Positions 34,358 to 42,596 of a stretch of 64,000 bases of DNA are shown in pieces. The notes under the pieces are model-generated. The model was not told where the DNA came from and did not search any database. It was given only the letters and a program-made list of their open reading frames with translations. Source of the stretch: Lachnospiraceae bacterium. GTDB lineage: Bacteria > Bacillota > Clostridia > Lachnospirales > Lachnospiraceae. Location: NCBI GenBank assembly GCA_022652545.1, contig JALCRM010000001.1, positions 372,001 to 436,000 on the forward strand, given 5' to 3'. The first letter of the stretch is position 1, and each line of letters begins with the position of its first letter. The translations under genes were made by a program, and so were the position numbers.

Positions 34358-36685
34358 ATGGTAAAGATTGGAATGCTGATTGCCGACCGCTATGAGATCG
34401 TTGAAAAGATCGGCGCAGGCGGAATGTCAAATGTATATAAGGCCAAGGATCACAAGCTGAACCGTTTTGTCGCCGTGAAGGTCCTGAAACAGGAATTCTC
34501 GGAAAACGCGAGCTTTGTGTCCAAATTCCGCGTGGAAGCACAGGCTGCGGCAGGCCTGGCGCATCCCAATATCGTGAACGTGTACGATGTGGGCGAGGAA
34601 AGAGGCCTGTACTACATTGTAATGGAACTCGTGGACGGCATTACGCTCAAGAAATATATCGAGAAAAAGGCGCGTCTTTCCGTCAAGGAAGCAGTAAGCA
34701 TTGCGATCCAGGTCTCCATGGGACTTGGCGCGGCACATCGCAACCACGTCATACACAGGGATATCAAGCCGCAGAATATCATTATTTCCAAGGACGGCAA
34801 GGTCAAGGTGACCGATTTCGGTATCGCCAAGGCGGCTACCAGCAATACGATCACTTCCAATGTCATGGGTTCCGTGCACTATACCTCACCGGAACAGGCA
34901 CGCGGCGGCTACAGCGATGAAAAGAGCGACATCTATTCCCTCGGCATAACCCTGTTTGAGATGCTCACAGGGCGGGTCCCGTTCAACGGGGAGACGACGG
35001 TGGCGATCGCGATCAAGCATATCCAGCAGCCCATGCCTTCCCCCTGCGAGTTTGTGCCGGAGATACCCCGCTCCGTCGAACAGATCGTACTGAAATGCTG
35101 TGAGAAAAGTCCGGACAGGCGTTACCAGAATATCGATGAGCTGATCGCGGATCTGAAGGAATCTCTGATCCATCCCGACGACGATTTCGTTAAGCGCGTG
35201 GATCCGGAGCAGGAAGGCGCAACGCGGCTTGCCTCCGACAGGGATTACAGTGAGATACGCAGAAATGCGGATGATGAGCCGATCTATGAAGACGGAGAGC
35301 CGGCAGAGCCGGCCGCTGCCGCAGGCGAGCGCTTTGAGGGACGCGCAGGCGGATACGCCGAGGCCGCACCGCAGGATGCTTACAGAGGCGCGCCGCGGGA
35401 AATATACAGAGAAGACCGGGGCAGCTACAGAAACCCGTCTCCGGCGAGAAACAGGCAGGGCGGGTACGGCGGCGGAAAACAGACCGAAAGGCGAAGGCAG
35501 AATCCTGAACGCCAGATGCGTCTAGAGAGGGACGAGCTGCGCGATTTTGACGGCGGACGTGACGATGATTTTGAAGAAGAAAAGCGCAATCCGGGACTTG
35601 AGAAGCTGACAACGGTGCTTGCCATTCTGGCAGCGCTCGTTCTCGGCGGGATCGTGATCTTCCTTGCCGCCAGGACAATGGGCGTGCTGCCTGACAGTAC
35701 GACGGCGACGACGAGCGGCGCTTCCGCAACCGCGGCCACGACGGCTGCGGTCATGCCCGATGTGGCAGGCCAGGATGCCGTTGCGGTGAAGGAACAGCTG
35801 ACAAAACTCGGTCTTACCGTGCAGGTCGTGTATAACGATTCGGATACAGTGGAATCCGGAAAAGTGATCTCCGCGGATATCAAGGCCGGCCAGAAGCTCA
35901 CAGCCGGCGCTCCGGTGACGCTCACGGTCAGTGCCGGTGAAAACGGCATTGCGGTACCTGATGTGACGGGGAAGACGAAGGCAGAAGCAAAGACGATCCT
36001 GGAGCAGCAGGGCTTCAAGGTCAATCTTCAGGAGCAGGCCAGCAACGACGTGGACGAAGATACGGTCATATCGCAGAGCCCGACTTCCGATGATAAAGCG
36101 CCGACAGGTTCCGTGGTCACGCTGACGATCAGTTCAGGCCCGGATAACTCCGGGAAAGTACAGGTCCCGACGATCACCGGCATGACGGAAGAAGACGCGA
36201 TGGCGGTGCTGACGGAATCAAAGCTGAAACTCGGCAATACGACAGAGGTGACTAATCCCGATGCCAATCTGAAGGGCCTGGTGTGTTCCCAGAGCGAGGA
36301 AGCCGGGACTTACGTGGATGAAGGTACGGCCATAGATATAGAGGTCAGCAAAGGTACGGGGGAGACCACCAGCTATTATTACACTGCCGACATTGAGGCA
36401 CCGACAGCGGCCGAAGACCCGAATTACATGCCGGGGACGCAGGTTTACCTCGTCATCATCGCAGCTGACGGCACCCAGCTTTATGCTTCGACAACGACGA
36501 CGTTCCCTGTCCATGTAAGCTACACCAACCTTTCTGCGGAAACAGGCACGCTGCAGATGACCTATCTTTCCACAACGGATGCAACGGTAACTACGGATCC
36601 TGTTACGGGGCAGACCGTTACGACGCCCGGTACTTCCACGCAGAAGACAGTCACCCGCTCGCTTACCTTTACGGCGGAAAACTGA
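34358..36685 (+). CDS. pknB: Serine/threonine kinase PknB/PrkC with three PASTA domains
   Basis: A 775-residue membrane kinase. The kinase domain (about 8-270) has the GAGGMSNVY loop, Lys41, HRDIKPQN (133-140) and DFG (153-155). A disordered Arg/Gly/Glu juxtamembrane stretch (280-415) leads to one membrane helix (417-440). Outside are PASTA repeats at about 465-527, 531-594 and 601-667 and a beta-rich C-terminal region to 775. The PASTA part senses muropeptides or lipid II; the kinase adjusts growth, division and dormancy exit. Start ATG 34358 with GGAGG upstream. Partner phosphatase prpC is immediately upstream and rsgA immediately downstream. Confidence 0.96.
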   Translation: MVKIGMLIADRYEIVEKIGAGGMSNVYKAKDHKLNRFVAVKVLKQEFSENASFVSKFRVEAQAAAGLAHPNIVNVYDVGEERGLYYIVMELVDGITLKKYIEKKARLSVKEAVSIAIQVSMGLGAAHRNHVIHRDIKPQNIIISKDGKVKVTDFGIAKAATSNTITSNVMGSVHYTSPEQARGGYSDEKSDIYSLGITLFEMLTGRVPFNGETTVAIAIKHIQQPMPSPCEFVPEIPRSVEQIVLKCCEKSPDRRYQNIDELIADLKESLIHPDDDFVKRVDPEQEGATRLASDRDYSEIRRNADDEPIYEDGEPAEPAAAAGERFEGRAGGYAEAAPQDAYRGAPREIYREDRGSYRNPSPARNRQGGYGGGKQTERRRQNPERQMRLERDELRDFDGGRDDDFEEEKRNPGLEKLTTVLAILAALVLGGIVIFLAARTMGVLPDSTTATTSGASATAATTAAVMPDVAGQDAVAVKEQLTKLGLTVQVVYNDSDTVESGKVISADIKAGQKLTAGAPVTLTVSAGENGIAVPDVTGKTKAEAKTILEQQGFKVNLQEQASNDVDEDTVISQSPTSDDKAPTGSVVTLTISSGPDNSGKVQVPTITGMTEEDAMAVLTESKLKLGNTTEVTNPDANLKGLVCSQSEEAGTYVDEGTAIDIEVSKGTGETTSYYYTADIEAPTAAEDPNYMPGTQVYLVIIAADGTQLYASTTTTFPVHVSYTNLSAETGTLQMTYLSTTDATVTTDPVTGQTVTTPGTSTQKTVTRSLTFTAEN

Positions 36686-36688
36686 GGC

Positions 36689-37591
36689 ATGGGGATGGCG
36701 GTCCGGGGAAAGATCATCAAAAGTTTATCCGGTTTCTACGAAGTGCATACAGGTCCCGGATGCTACCGCTGCAGGGCGAGGGGAGTGTTCCGCGCTCTCG
36801 GGATCAAACCGCTCGTAGGCGATGACGTGGAGATAGATATCGTAGATGAGCATTCCGATCCCAGGGAAGGCAGCATAGTCAGCATCCTGCCGCGCAGGAA
36901 TGTGCTGATCCGCCCCAGTGTTGCCAATGTGGACCAGGCAGTGCTTGTTTTTGCGGTTTCACATCCGCTGCCCAGTTTTAATATGCTGGACCGTTTCCTG
37001 ATCACGATGGGGCAGACAGACCTGCCGGCGATACTGGCCTTCAATAAATCCGACATAGCGGCAGCCGGAGAAATGGAAGAACTGCGGAACATCTATGAAC
37101 AGTGCGGCTGCAGGGTGCTTTTCATGAGCACGCGCAGAAACGGCGGCATTGCGGAGCTGCAGCAGCTTCTTTCCGGCAGGACGACGGTGCTTGCGGGCCC
37201 TTCCGGAGCGGGAAAATCCACGCTGATCAACCTGCTTTGTCCGCAGGCGCATATGGAGACCGGGGAGCTCAGCCGCCGTATTGAACGGGGCAAAAACACC
37301 ACCCGCCATATCGAACTCTTTGCGGTTGACAAAGATACCTATGTGATGGACACACCGGGATTCACCTCTCTTTACCTGGAAAACATGAAGGCAGAGGAAC
37401 TGAAGGAGCACTACCCGGAATTTGACGATTATGCGGGCTCCTGCAGGTTCAGCGGATGCATGCATATGGAGGAGCCCGGCTGTGCGGTCAAAAAGGCCGT
37501 TGCGGAGGGAAGGATCCCGAAGATCCGCTATGACAATTACAGGGTACTCTATGCGGAACTGAAGGACAGGAAGCCGGTATATCCGCATTGA
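36689..37591 (+). CDS. rsgA: Ribosome small subunit-dependent GTPase RsgA
   Basis: A 300-residue circularly permuted GTPase. An N-terminal OB-fold is followed by motifs in permuted order: NKSD (G4), GPSGAGKSTL (G1) and DTPGF (G3), then a C-terminal zinc site (CRFSGCMHMEEPGCAV). It checks maturation of the 30S subunit. Starts three bases after the pknB stop (ATG 36689, or ATG 36695). The prpC-pknB-rsgA order is conserved in Firmicutes. Confidence 0.95.
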   Translation: MGMAVRGKIIKSLSGFYEVHTGPGCYRCRARGVFRALGIKPLVGDDVEIDIVDEHSDPREGSIVSILPRRNVLIRPSVANVDQAVLVFAVSHPLPSFNMLDRFLITMGQTDLPAILAFNKSDIAAAGEMEELRNIYEQCGCRVLFMSTRRNGGIAELQQLLSGRTTVLAGPSGAGKSTLINLLCPQAHMETGELSRRIERGKNTTRHIELFAVDKDTYVMDTPGFTSLYLENMKAEELKEHYPEFDDYAGSCRFSGCMHMEEPGCAVKKAVAEGRIPKIRYDNYRVLYAELKDRKPVYPH

Positions 37592-37601
37592 ATTTGAAAT
37601 C

Positions 37602-37621
37602 GGAGAATCTGAAGATTCTTC
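37602..37621 (+). repeat. Intercistronic leader element, copy upstream of ychF (hairpin II only)
   Basis: GGAGAATC-TGAA-GATTCTTC with one G-U, then TCAATAGAGTGGAGG. Compared with the echE and murD copies, the C-G pair next to the loop is replaced by T-A, a compensatory change. Confidence 0.65.
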
Positions 37622-37642
37622 TCAATAGAGTGGAGGAAAGAG

Positions 37643-38746
37643 ATGAAACTTGGTATCGTAGGTCTGCCGAATGTCGGCAAAAGCACACTGTTCAACTCGA
37701 TCACGAAGGCGGGTGCCCCCGCTGAGAATTATCCGTTCTGCACAATAGATCCCAATGTGGGCGTCGTGGCAGTTCCGGACGAGAGAATCAGGCTGCTGGG
37801 AGAGATGTACCACTCGAAGAAGGTCACGCCGGCGGTCATTGAATTCGTGGATATCGCAGGACTCGTGAAGGGCGCGTCCAAGGGAGAAGGCCTGGGCAAC
37901 CAGTTTCTGGCCAATATCCGTGAGTGCGACGCCATCGTGCATGTTGTCAGATGTTTTGAGGATACCAATGTCATCCATGTGGACGGGACAGTCGACCCGA
38001 TGCGCGACATCGAAACGATCAATATGGAGCTGATCTTTGCCGACATGGATGTGGTGGAGAAGAGAATATCCAAGGTGGCCAGGACGGCCCGTATGGACAA
38101 AACGGCGGCTAAGGAACTGGCTCTGCTCCAGTCGATCATGGCGCTGCTGGAGAGCGGCAGGCCGGCTTCCGCACTGGAACTTGCCAAGGACCAGGACGAT
38201 GAGCGGAGAATGCTTTCCGAATATGCGCTGCTGACCTCCAAGCCGGTCATCTATGCCTGCAACGTTTCGGAAGATGACCTTGCGGATGACGGCGCTTCGA
38301 ACGCAGGCGTGACGGCAGTACGCAGCCATGCGGCGGAAACAGGGAGCCAGGCCTTTGTGATCAGTGCCAGGATCGAGGAAGAGATCTCGGAACTGGACGA
38401 AGGCGAAAAGGCAGAGTATTTCGAAACACTGGGCATCACGGAATCAGGGCTGGACAAGCTGATCCGCGCCAGCTATACGACGCTGGGGCTCATGAGCTTC
38501 CTGACCGCAGGAGAGGACGAGACCAGGGCCTGGACGATACGGATCGGAACGAAAGCTCCGCAGGCCGCAGGTAAAGTGCACAGCGACATGGAACGCGGTT
38601 TCATCAAGGCGGAAGTGATCAACTATAAGGATCTTCTGAGAGAAGGCTCTCTTTCCGCAGCGCGTGATAAAGGGCTGGTACGCATGGAAGGCAAGGATTA
38701 CATTGTACAGGACGGGGACGTCTGTCTGTTCCGCTTTAACGTCTGA
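37643..38746 (+). CDS. ychF: Redox-regulated ATPase YchF (Obg family)
   Basis: A 367-residue Obg-family P-loop protein. Seen: [12 protein letters not shown] (G1), [21 protein letters not shown] (G3 and family signature) and the C-terminal TGS domain (about 282-365, [19 protein letters not shown]). YchF binds ribosomes and prefers ATP. Start ATG 37643 with GTGGAGG upstream. Preceded by a leader hairpin and followed by lgt after 23 bases. Confidence 0.95.
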   Translation: MKLGIVGLPNVGKSTLFNSITKAGAPAENYPFCTIDPNVGVVAVPDERIRLLGEMYHSKKVTPAVIEFVDIAGLVKGASKGEGLGNQFLANIRECDAIVHVVRCFEDTNVIHVDGTVDPMRDIETINMELIFADMDVVEKRISKVARTARMDKTAAKELALLQSIMALLESGRPASALELAKDQDDERRMLSEYALLTSKPVIYACNVSEDDLADDGASNAGVTAVRSHAAETGSQAFVISARIEEEISELDEGEKAEYFETLGITESGLDKLIRASYTTLGLMSFLTAGEDETRAWTIRIGTKAPQAAGKVHSDMERGFIKAEVINYKDLLREGSLSAARDKGLVRMEGKDYIVQDGDVCLFRFNV

Positions 38747-38769
38747 CCGCCGGGAGGAGAACTGAGAAT

Positions 38770-40053
38770 ATGCCTGATGTAATGGGTAAAATGGATATTG
38801 CTTTCCCGCACCTCGGGATCTATCTGAAGAATGTGCCGAAGTCCTTTAATATTGGCGGATATACCATCGCCCTTTATGGCTGCATCTTTGCCGCAGCGAT
38901 GCTGGCCGGCATCGTCATGGCTGCGCACATGGCAAAAAAGACGGGGCAGGATCCGGATACCTACTGGGATGCGGCCATCTGGATCATGATCTTTTCGATC
39001 GTCGGCGCGCGCATCTACTATGTGATCTTTTTCTGGGACGCCTATAAGGATGATCTGCTGCAGATCTTCAATATCAGGGGTGGCGGGATCGCCATATACG
39101 GCGGCATCATAGGCGGCGTCCTTACGCTGTACATCTATGCACGCAGGAAAAAGAAGAAGTTCTTCCGGATGATGGATACGCTGGCCTATGGCCTTGTTCT
39201 GGCACAGGTGATCGGACGCTGGGCGAACTTTACGAACAGGGAAGTGTTCGGCAGATATACGGACAGTCTGTTTGCCATGCGCTTACCTGTGGAAATGGTG
39301 CGCCAGAGAGATATCACCGCAGACATCACGGCACATATGGCTGCCGGCACAAACTATATCCAGGTGCATCCTACGTTTCTCTATGAAAGTCTCTGGAATA
39401 TCGGCGTACTTGCTGTCATGCTGATCTTCTGCAGGAAAAAGCGCTACGACGGAGAGATCTCCCTGATCTATTTCGGCGGCTATGGGATCGGCAGGGCCTG
39501 GATCGAAGCGATCCGCACCGACCAGCTCTATCTGATCGGCACGAAGATCCCGGTATCCGAAGTCCTGGGAATCGTCATGTTCGCAGCGTCAGTGGTCATT
39601 GCGGTCATCTCGGCAGGAAAAGTGAAGGAAGGAAAACTGGAAGTGACGGATTATTCCAGGGTCGCCCCGTATACCGGGACCGAAAAGATCGAAAACAAAG
39701 CGTCCGAAGAAGCACAGGATGCTGCAGCGCATGCACCAAAGACTTCTGCGGACACCATTGAGAAAATGGCGGAAGCTGCATGCGGAAAGGCGCAGGCGGA
39801 AGGACAGGAAGCGGAAGGCGGGGAGCAGTGTGGAGAGGCCGGTGGAAGCGGACAGGCCGAAGAAACAGGTTCCAGGCCGCCCGTTGAGGTCACAGTGGAG
39901 GAAAAGGCAGCTGCGGCGGCCGCGGCAGCTGCATTCTTTGAAAAAAGTGGTGAGCGTGCCCGGCAGGACGGCCAGGGCGGCGGCGATGAAAATACAGCAG
40001 CCGGTGCCGGAAGTGCCGGTACGGAAGCTGTTCCGGACGATGACACAGAGTAA
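38770..40053 (+). CDS. lgt: Prolipoprotein diacylglyceryl transferase Lgt with long low-complexity tail
   Basis: A 427-residue protein. The first 285 or so residues form the seven-helix Lgt core with GRWANFTNREVFG (the family GRxxNFxN signature) and VHPTFLYESLWN. It moves diacylglycerol from phosphatidylglycerol to lipoprotein cysteines at the outer face of the membrane. From about 288 to 427 it carries an Ala/Glu/Gly-rich tail with an AAAAAAAAAF stretch and an acidic end, predicted disordered and not part of the family. Start ATG 38770; GGAGG is 11 bases upstream. Confidence 0.93.
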   Translation: MPDVMGKMDIAFPHLGIYLKNVPKSFNIGGYTIALYGCIFAAAMLAGIVMAAHMAKKTGQDPDTYWDAAIWIMIFSIVGARIYYVIFFWDAYKDDLLQIFNIRGGGIAIYGGIIGGVLTLYIYARRKKKKFFRMMDTLAYGLVLAQVIGRWANFTNREVFGRYTDSLFAMRLPVEMVRQRDITADITAHMAAGTNYIQVHPTFLYESLWNIGVLAVMLIFCRKKRYDGEISLIYFGGYGIGRAWIEAIRTDQLYLIGTKIPVSEVLGIVMFAASVVIAVISAGKVKEGKLEVTDYSRVAPYTGTEKIENKASEEAQDAAAHAPKTSADTIEKMAEAACGKAQAEGQEAEGGEQCGEAGGSGQAEETGSRPPVEVTVEEKAAAAAAAAAFFEKSGERARQDGQGGGDENTAAGAGSAGTEAVPDDDTE

Positions 40054-40185
40054 TAAAAAACGAATATTCGAAATATTATAGACGGATAAGAAAGCATTGA
40101 GTCCGCCGTTCCCGTAAGTCTTCCGGGAAACCCAAGATGTTGTACCGGAAAGACAAACAAACACAATATAGAGCGGAAAACATGG

Positions 40186-40224
40186 AAGCAGGCATTCCGA
40201 ACCTTCGGAAAGGCCTGCTTTTTT
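40186..40224 (+). terminator. Terminator before the division cluster
   Basis: AAGCAGGC (40186-40193) with GCCTGCTT (40213-40220), and inside it TTCCGAA-cc-TTCGGAA, then TTTTTT. It closes the lgt unit after an otherwise feature-poor gap from 40054. Confidence 0.85.
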
Positions 40225-40248
40225 GATGCGCACGGGGGAAGAAAAACA

Positions 40249-40277
40249 TTGAAAAAGCACAGTCGGAAGCGTATTAT
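40249..40277 (+). promoter_or_regulatory. Promoter of the mraZ division cluster
   Basis: TTGAAA (40249-40254), 17-base spacer, TATTAT (40272-40277). The start should fall near 40284, at the edge of the MraZ-like boxes. Confidence 0.75.
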
Positions 40278-40286
40278 TCAGGTATG

Positions 40287-40337
40287 TAAGTGGAGCAAAG
40301 TGGTGGTTAAGAGGATATAAGTGCCACGAAATGGTGG
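40287..40337 (+). promoter_or_regulatory. Candidate MraZ operator (repeated AAGTGG boxes)
   Basis: TAAGTGG (40287), AAAGTGG (40297), then imperfect copies ATAAGTG (40317) and AAATGGTGG (40329). The first two are exactly ten bases apart, box plus three bases, as described for AAAGTG-type MraZ boxes in Mollicutes. They lie just after the -10 hexamer, fit for autorepression. Confidence 0.6.
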
Positions 40338-40390
40338 AAAATGTACCGTGCTCCGACGAAACGACGGTTTCGGAAAAGGCGGACGCGCTT

Positions 40391-40840
40391 ATGTTCATGG
40401 GGCAGTTCAGTCATTCCCTGGATGAAAAGGGAAGACTGATCATTCCATCCAAATACAGGGACGAACTCGGCAGGGAATTTGTTGTGGCAGCAGGCTACGA
40501 CACCTGTCTCTATGCATACAGCAAAGCCGAATGGCAGCGCTTTGCAGCAGAAATCGAGGAATTGCCCGAAAAAAGCCGTCTCAACCGTATGAAGCGCAGG
40601 CGTTTCCTGTCCAGCGCGACAGATGTGGAAATGGACCGTCAGGGGCGGGTCCTGATACCGGGGTTTCTCCGGGATGCGGCAAAGATCGACAAGGACATCG
40701 TCATTGCAGGCATCGGAAGGAAACTGGAGATCTGGGACAAAGGACTCTGGGAAGAATCCCTGAACAGCGAAGAGATGGAAGCCATCGCCGGCGGGTATGA
40801 CGAGGAAGATGACGACAGGCCGGACACATCGTCCAGGTAA
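40391..40840 (+). CDS. mraZ: Transcriptional regulator MraZ
   Basis: A 149-residue MraZ with two AbrB-like swapped-hairpin repeats, MGQFSHSLDEKGRLIIPSKY and ATDVEMDRQGRVLIP. It binds repeats upstream of its own cluster and usually represses it. ATG 40391 (MFMGQFSH) is chosen by family start; an in-frame ATG at 40331 would add 20 residues over the operator-like boxes. Neither has a strong ribosome site. The C-terminal end is acidic (YDEEDDDRPD). Confidence 0.92.
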   Translation: MFMGQFSHSLDEKGRLIIPSKYRDELGREFVVAAGYDTCLYAYSKAEWQRFAAEIEELPEKSRLNRMKRRRFLSSATDVEMDRQGRVLIPGFLRDAAKIDKDIVIAGIGRKLEIWDKGLWEESLNSEEMEAIAGGYDEEDDDRPDTSSR

Positions 40841-40870
40841 GCGATCGCGGACCGATCCGGGAGAAGAAAA

Positions 40871-41863
40871 GTGGAATACAAACACGAATCGGTACTGATA
40901 AATGAAGCAACGGAAAATCTGCATATCCGTCCGGACGGGATCTATGTGGACGGGACGCTGGGAGGCGGCGGACATTCCTTCCGGATCTGTTCAATGCTCG
41001 GTGAGGGCGGCCGGCTGATCGGGATCGACGAGGATGAAGATGCGATCGCAGCCGCGCAGAAGCACCTGCGTGTATACAGTGACAGGACGGAACTGGTACA
41101 CGACAATTTTGAAAACATTGCCGGGATCCTGAAAGAACGGAATATCGATAAAGTAAACGGTATCCTTCTGGATCTGGGCGTTTCCTCTTATCAGCTGGAC
41201 AATGTGGAAAGAGGTTTTTCATACAGTCAGGATGCACCTCTGGACATGCGGATGGACAGATCTTCTCCGGTAAGTGCAAAGGAGATCGTGAACAGCTGGC
41301 CCGAAGAAGAACTGGTAAGGATACTTCGGGAATACGGCGAGGAAAGATGCGCCGTGAGCATAGCCAGAAATATCTGCACAGCCAGGGAGAACGGCGAGAT
41401 CGGACGCACATCGCAGCTGGCGGAGATCGTAGGCAGATCGATCCCCTCAAAGATGAGGGAAAAGGGCGGGAACCCGTGCAAGCGGACGTTTCAGGCGATC
41501 AGAATAGCCTGTAACAGAGAACTGGAGGTCCTGCAGAATTCACTGGATACGATGATCGATCTTCTGGCACCGGAAGGCAGGCTCTGCGTCATCACCTTCC
41601 ATTCGCTGGAAGACAGGATCGTAAAGAATGCCATGAGGAAGAATGAAAACCCGTGCATCTGTCCCCCGGAATTCCCGGTATGCGTATGCGGAAGGATCTC
41701 AAAGGGCACAGTGATCACCAGAAAGGCCATTCTTCCCACCGAAGAGGAAAAACAGCAGAACAGGCGTGCGGCAAGTGCAAAGCTGAGAGTATTCGAAAAA
41801 ATAAGTGACGAAGAACGCAGGCGCCTTGAAACGGAAAGACAAAGACAGAGGGGAAAGACCTGA
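40871..41863 (+). CDS. rsmH: 16S rRNA m4C1402 methyltransferase RsmH
   Basis: A 330-residue RsmH (MraW). It has HESVLINEATENL, the SAM loop DGTLGGGGHSF, LLDLGVSSYQLDNVERGFSY, DMRMD, and FHSLEDRIVKN. It methylates N4 of C1402 in the ribosomal P site. The start is GTG 40871 (MEYKHES) with GGGAGAAG upstream. Second gene of the mraZ cluster. Confidence 0.95.
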   Translation: MEYKHESVLINEATENLHIRPDGIYVDGTLGGGGHSFRICSMLGEGGRLIGIDEDEDAIAAAQKHLRVYSDRTELVHDNFENIAGILKERNIDKVNGILLDLGVSSYQLDNVERGFSYSQDAPLDMRMDRSSPVSAKEIVNSWPEEELVRILREYGEERCAVSIARNICTARENGEIGRTSQLAEIVGRSIPSKMREKGGNPCKRTFQAIRIACNRELEVLQNSLDTMIDLLAPEGRLCVITFHSLEDRIVKNAMRKNENPCICPPEFPVCVCGRISKGTVITRKAILPTEEEKQQNRRAASAKLRVFEKISDEERRRLETERQRQRGKT

Positions 41864-41911
41864 TCTGATGACCCGGGAGACCGGCGGTACAGGATCAGAG
41901 GGGGGACCAAA

Positions 41912-42418
41912 GTGAGCAGAGCAGCATACTCCAGGCAGACATACAGAAAAGACAGCGGCACACGGACAGCACAGGCACGCAGATACCGTGACCGCGGCAG
42001 CGCCTATCTTTACGGCTCCGAGGCACCGGAGCTGGCCTACAGGGAGAGAGAACGCCGTGCCGTCAGGCAGCCGCAGAGAACGCGTACGGCAGAACGGGAA
42101 GAGAACAGCCTGTTTTCCGTCATACTGGTTGTCTTCATGCTTGCGGTCCTTACGGCTTCGGTGATCGGCTATGTACAGCTGATGTCGAATGTTTCGGCAA
42201 CCTCGAACAGCATCAGCTCGCTGGAGACGCAGATCAAAAATCTGAAAACGAGCAATGACCAGAAGTACGCTGAGATCACGAGCAGCATCAGCCTGGACAA
42301 GATCAAGGAGATCGCCATCAACGAACTTCATATGAAATACGCAGACGAAAGCCAGATCGTGACATACAGCAATGATACGGGCGACTATGTGAAACAGCTC
42401 CAGGAAGTAGGAAAATAG
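41912..42418 (+). CDS. ftsL: FtsL-like cell division protein
   Basis: A 168-residue bitopic protein with a basic cytoplasmic part (1-64, rich in Arg), one membrane helix (66-88) and a coiled-coil-like segment (about 92-125), then a short tail. Low sequence identity is normal for FtsL; the call rests on topology and position between rsmH and a class B PBP. It should form the FtsL-FtsB-DivIB type complex that activates septal wall synthesis. The cytoplasmic part is longer than in most FtsL. Start GTG 41912 with GGGGGAC upstream. Confidence 0.8.
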   Translation: MSRAAYSRQTYRKDSGTRTAQARRYRDRGSAYLYGSEAPELAYRERERRAVRQPQRTRTAEREENSLFSVILVVFMLAVLTASVIGYVQLMSNVSATSNSISSLETQIKNLKTSNDQKYAEITSSISLDKIKEIAINELHMKYADESQIVTYSNDTGDYVKQLQEVGK

Positions 42419-42477
42419 GGCACGCGGCGACACACAGGTGATTGAGAAAACAGGCGGAACAAAAACATGGCGGATGT

Positions 42478-42496
42478 GAAGCTGCTGCGCAGCTTC
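42478..42496 (+). repeat. Hairpin upstream of the internal ftsI promoter
   Basis: Perfect GAAGCTGC-tgc-GCAGCTTC with no T-run; it overlaps the -35 area of the promoter at 42494-42523, so it may be a transcript end or a binding palindrome. Confidence 0.4.
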
Positions 42497-42523
42497 AACG
42501 TACTGGCTTGATTGTGGTATAAT
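42494..42523 (+). promoter_or_regulatory. Internal promoter ahead of ftsI
   Basis: TTCAAC (42494-42499), 18-base spacer, TATAAT (42518-42523) with an extended -10 TGg (42515-42517). Expected start near 42530. Confidence 0.65.
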
Positions 42524-42546
42524 TTGGCCGACATGGTAACCGCTGC

Positions 42547-42583
42547 AGATGATCGAGCAGGTTTCCTGCTCGATCATCTTTTT
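42547..42583 (+). terminator. Terminator or attenuator immediately before ftsI
   Basis: AGATGATCGAGCAGG-ttt-CCTGCTCGATCATCT (15 pairs, 42547-42579) with TTTTT at 42579-42583. It ends about two bases before the AAAGGTGAT ribosome site and 13 before the TTG start of ftsI, and lies downstream of the internal promoter. Confidence 0.8.
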
Positions 42584-42596
42584 GAAAGGTGATCTA

